NCBI GenBank assembly: GCA_003993805.1
Contig: RSEF01000001.1
Coordinates: forward strand, 95,363,839 to 95,427,838
Reading direction: 5' to 3'
Length of the DNA: 64,000 nt
Origin: Himantopus leucocephalus
Lineage: Eukaryota; Chordata; Aves; Charadriiformes; Recurvirostridae
Shown: piece after piece, positions 61,584 to 64,000 of the stretch
Layout: each line of letters opens with the position of its first letter
How positions within the stretch are numbered: position 1 is the first letter of the stretch
Translations under genes and position numbers: made by a program
The notes under the pieces: generated by a model
What the model saw: only the letters and a program-made list of their open reading frames with translations
What the model was told of the DNA's origin: nothing
Database searches by the model: none

Positions 61584-62584
61584 GACTAGGAACTCCACTG
61601 CTGTGGGCTTATTAACTGGCAAAACACTGGAAACCACCTGAGAACCTGCCCCTCAGAGTACTGCAACAAGGACTCTTGCCCCATCCAAAGTCTGGCCTGC
61701 TTCTCATTAAGGATCTCAGAAGAAGCATGCCTCAGGTCCTCCCCACCACTTGCCATGGTGGCAGAAATAGCCCTTCCCTAAGAGCTAGGTCTATTTGCTC
61801 CCAGCCAGTGAGTGGGGTCCCTCTTCAGTCGCCCTTGCACATGTGCACTTCATTGTACTAAAGCTATGTAACAGTGCTGGCTTGATTTATGAGGGCTGCA
61901 TTTCTTCCAGTGATCCCTGCTGGTACAGGACTCACTACTTCCCTTTTATGTGTCTGTGTCAGAGGGCAACTGGCAACCAGCTGTTGGAAACTGATTTAAA
62001 AAAAAACAACGAAAAACCTTTATTATCATTGTGATATTATTTCAAGTCCCAGTACCTGCCTACAGTCTTTGTAAGGAGGACAATGGAGACTGTGGTTGCA
62101 GGCGAACTTTATCACTGGTGAGAAGAAATTAAAATTAAATCATTAGATTTCCCACTTGGACAGGTCACCGGGGTTAGTGAACACATTCCCTGGGAATCCC
62201 ACTGCAAGGCAACAGTGATTCAGACCGAGGATGTGTTTTCCCAGTAGGGTTTATACACAGAGACCATGCAATATACATTTCCCCCTCCGAGGTGGCTGTT
62301 AATAAGGGGATATCAAAAACTCAGGAACAATAATTATTGTAATAGCATCTTTTCGTTGAAAGCAAATCTCCCCTCATACATCCAATCCAGTCGATCTATT
62401 GTGCTGTTGTACATTGTGCAGATGCAGCAGTTGTGGAAAGACGTGGGTGGTGCTAAGTATCAGGGATGGCTCCAGAAGCCCTCTGCCTTCTTCCCTTGCC
62501 AAGCAAACACAAGGCTCTTGACACTCCTCAGGTGGGCTTACAGCCTCTGCCTCTTTGTGCGTCCCCACCCTGGTGCCTCTCCAG
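61584..62584. other. unannotated DNA upstream of candidate exon
   Basis: No gene is recognised in the first part. Overlapping open frames of 90-130 codons begin at 62266 on both strands. The last roughly 40 bases (62545-62584) are C/T-rich and end in ctccag, forming the acceptor-like tract of the candidate exon that follows. Confidence 0.4.
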
Positions 62585-62947
62585 GACTGTCCCCAGTTCA
62601 AAGGGTTTCGGGTTCCAGCTGTGCCAGAATTACTGGGGTGGCTGGTCACAGAAGTTCAGGATAGAGACAGAGACACCAGCAAATGGTTCAAGCATTACAG
62701 AAATGCATTGGAGAGAAGTGGCCAAACCATCAGTCTGAATGTTCTGGCCTCAAATGAACTTTGCAGAAACGTATATCTGAAATCCACACATGGTTTTTAC
62801 AGAACACCCTTCAGTCTACTTTACAAAGTAAAAAGGCTTTGTAATTGCAGTATTCATCCTCTTGAGCTTGTCAATCCCTTCCTAAGACCTGCTGATAAGT
62901 TCAGGACAATTGCAACAAAATTTGAGGGAGAGCTGAATGGCTCTGAG
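62585..62947 (+). other. candidate protein-coding exon, phase 0-0 (unconfirmed)
   Basis: A 363-base segment is open for 121 codons in one frame. It is bounded by a good acceptor (pyrimidine-rich tract ending ctccag at 62579-62584) and a perfect donor, GAG|GTAAGT (62945-62953). Both boundaries fall between codons, so the exon would be symmetrical, phase 0. A second acceptor AG at 62596 is also in frame. The peptide is mixed in charge with spaced aromatic residues, lacks low complexity, and includes WLVTEVQDRDRDTSKWFKHY and VNPFLRPADKFRTIATKFEG. I recognise no family. Partner exons would lie beyond the window or be missed. Chance remains likely, because GTAAGT occurs several times in this window and many 100-codon frames exist. 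Confidence 0.22.
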
Positions 62948-63966
62948 GTAAGTTCCTTAAATTTTTTTTTGAAAATTGGCAGCTGAGTAATGGAGAAAGG
63001 GCCACATTAGTTTCAGTAATGGAAAGGCACAGAAAGGAGCTGGGGATACTGAGGTCAGATGGAGGGAATAGGGGAAGGTCTAGGAGAAGCCAGGACCAGA
63101 GATACTGCCAAGGGAGAGGCAGGGAGTCGGCTTCTTGCAGCAGCAGAATAGAAGAAGAGCTGCAGGGATGCAGGGTACAAATCCACAGGAAACCGGGCTT
63201 CAGAAGCTCGATGACTTACGGATCCTACCAAAACTCAGCAAAATCAGTTTGCCCACAAAAGCTACCTCACCTGATCTTCTTTACCGCTCAGTGAAATCCA
63301 TATGGGGCATTTTTGAGAAGTGCTGTGTCACTGTAGCACAAGTGAGGAGGAACGAACGGGACAACTGAAGCGACAGGCGATTGAATTGGGACGGGTGGCA
63401 GGAATTGCACGGGTTCCTATGGGATGCAGCCCCTGAGGCTAACGCTTTGCACGCAGGCAGAGCTGGGGACCCTTACCTTTAGACCCCAGCTGAAGGAAAT
63501 CAAGCAGGAGCTGAACAAACTCCCCGTATCTTCCTTCCCCATGGAATGAAGGCACCCAAAGCCAAACAGCAAACCCAGCTCCTTCATGTGCCTCCCAAGC
63601 CGTCCCCATCCCCCCCACCCCCTACCTCCTCCTGCCTCTGCTCATGCCAGGTGACAGCCCGTCTCAGGAAGGTATTTATTTTTGCATTATTGGTTAGCTT
63701 TGTTTTACCTCCTAAGTAAACTTTCCAGTATTTATAGCCTCGCCTCCACACTTGTAGTATATATTAGCCTTTTATGCCTTCTCTGTCACCTGTTGAAATG
63801 AGAACTCAGGGTCTTCGGGCCTCTGCAGCCCTTCCCTTACATTAACTTAAATCACACCAGATGTGAGCCCTTACTGCAGAGGAAGACTAATTGATTTCGC
63901 CAGTCACAATATGCCTATTGTTTTTTAACACAAATAAACACTGTGGTGTGTGGGGTTTGGGTTTTG

Positions 63967-63968
<2 letters not shown>
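62948..63968. other. unannotated DNA to window end
   Basis: No gene is recognised. A purine-rich patch lies near 63010-63140, and a C-rich patch (ccccccacccccta) near 63610-63623. The final 60 bases become G/T-only (ggtgtgtggggtttgggttt...) before the terminal T run. Confidence 0.45.

Positions 63969-64000
<32 letters not shown>
63969..64000 (+). repeat. terminal poly-T run
   Basis: At least 32 consecutive T reach the window edge, preceded by gggtttgggttttggg. The full length is unknown. It is either a genomic homopolymer expanding from a G/T-rich simple repeat or an assembly edge or gap-flank effect. Confidence 0.95.

Noticed and set aside
1..64000. CRISPR array, operon, prophage or other prokaryotic system
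   Set aside because: CR1 LINEs, an avian ERV LTR, low gene density and microsatellites identify vertebrate nuclear DNA. No spaced direct-repeat array or Shine-Dalgarno-led gene string is present.

Overview
This window reads as nuclear DNA from a bird. Several chicken-repeat-1 (CR1) LINE fragments and one solo long terminal repeat (LTR) of a well-known avian endogenous-retrovirus family are recognisable. The rest is AT-leaning, low-CpG sequence with pyrimidine tracts and short simple repeats, typical of an avian intergenic or intronic region. Nothing is bacterial, phage or plasmid-like, and there is no CRISPR array, rRNA or convincing tRNA. The open frames present are short, overlap on both strands and match no protein family I recognise. 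I therefore annotate no confident protein-coding gene.

Layout. At 418-1400 lies a minus-strand CR1 cluster. It holds an element with a decayed reverse-transcriptase remnant, a second CR1 3' end abutting it, and an older diverged fragment. From about 2.2 to 20 kb the DNA is mostly unique. It carries a pyrimidine tract, a 21-bp tandem repeat (11231), a region with overlapping open frames (12259-12938) and a diverged local duplication (13551/14618). At 20340-20497 is the 3' end of an old, diverged CR1, and at 23485-23713 a plus-strand CR1 fragment that has lost its 3' end. Alternating purine-pyrimidine tracts lie at 22383 and 26012, and an AT-rich palindrome cluster at 27951.

The most distinctive structure is a 254-bp direct duplication (28583-28836 and 31048-31301). 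The copies differ at 6 positions with no gaps and lie 2,465 bp apart in unrelated flanks. From 31.3 to 59.7 kb there is little recognisable apart from a double hairpin at 49246-49309, built from four alternating copies of one heptamer. The solo LTR occupies 59712-60283. The last 4 kb holds two small tandem repeats, a 16-bp palindrome containing a perfect CArG box, and a candidate coding exon (62585-62947). The window ends in a run of at least 32 T.

No set of genes working together can be shown. The best leads for an unannotated gene are three splice-signal-bounded candidate exons on the plus strand (2616-2665, 12625-12893, 62585-62947). All are weak and need transcript or conservation evidence. 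I found no new molecular system.
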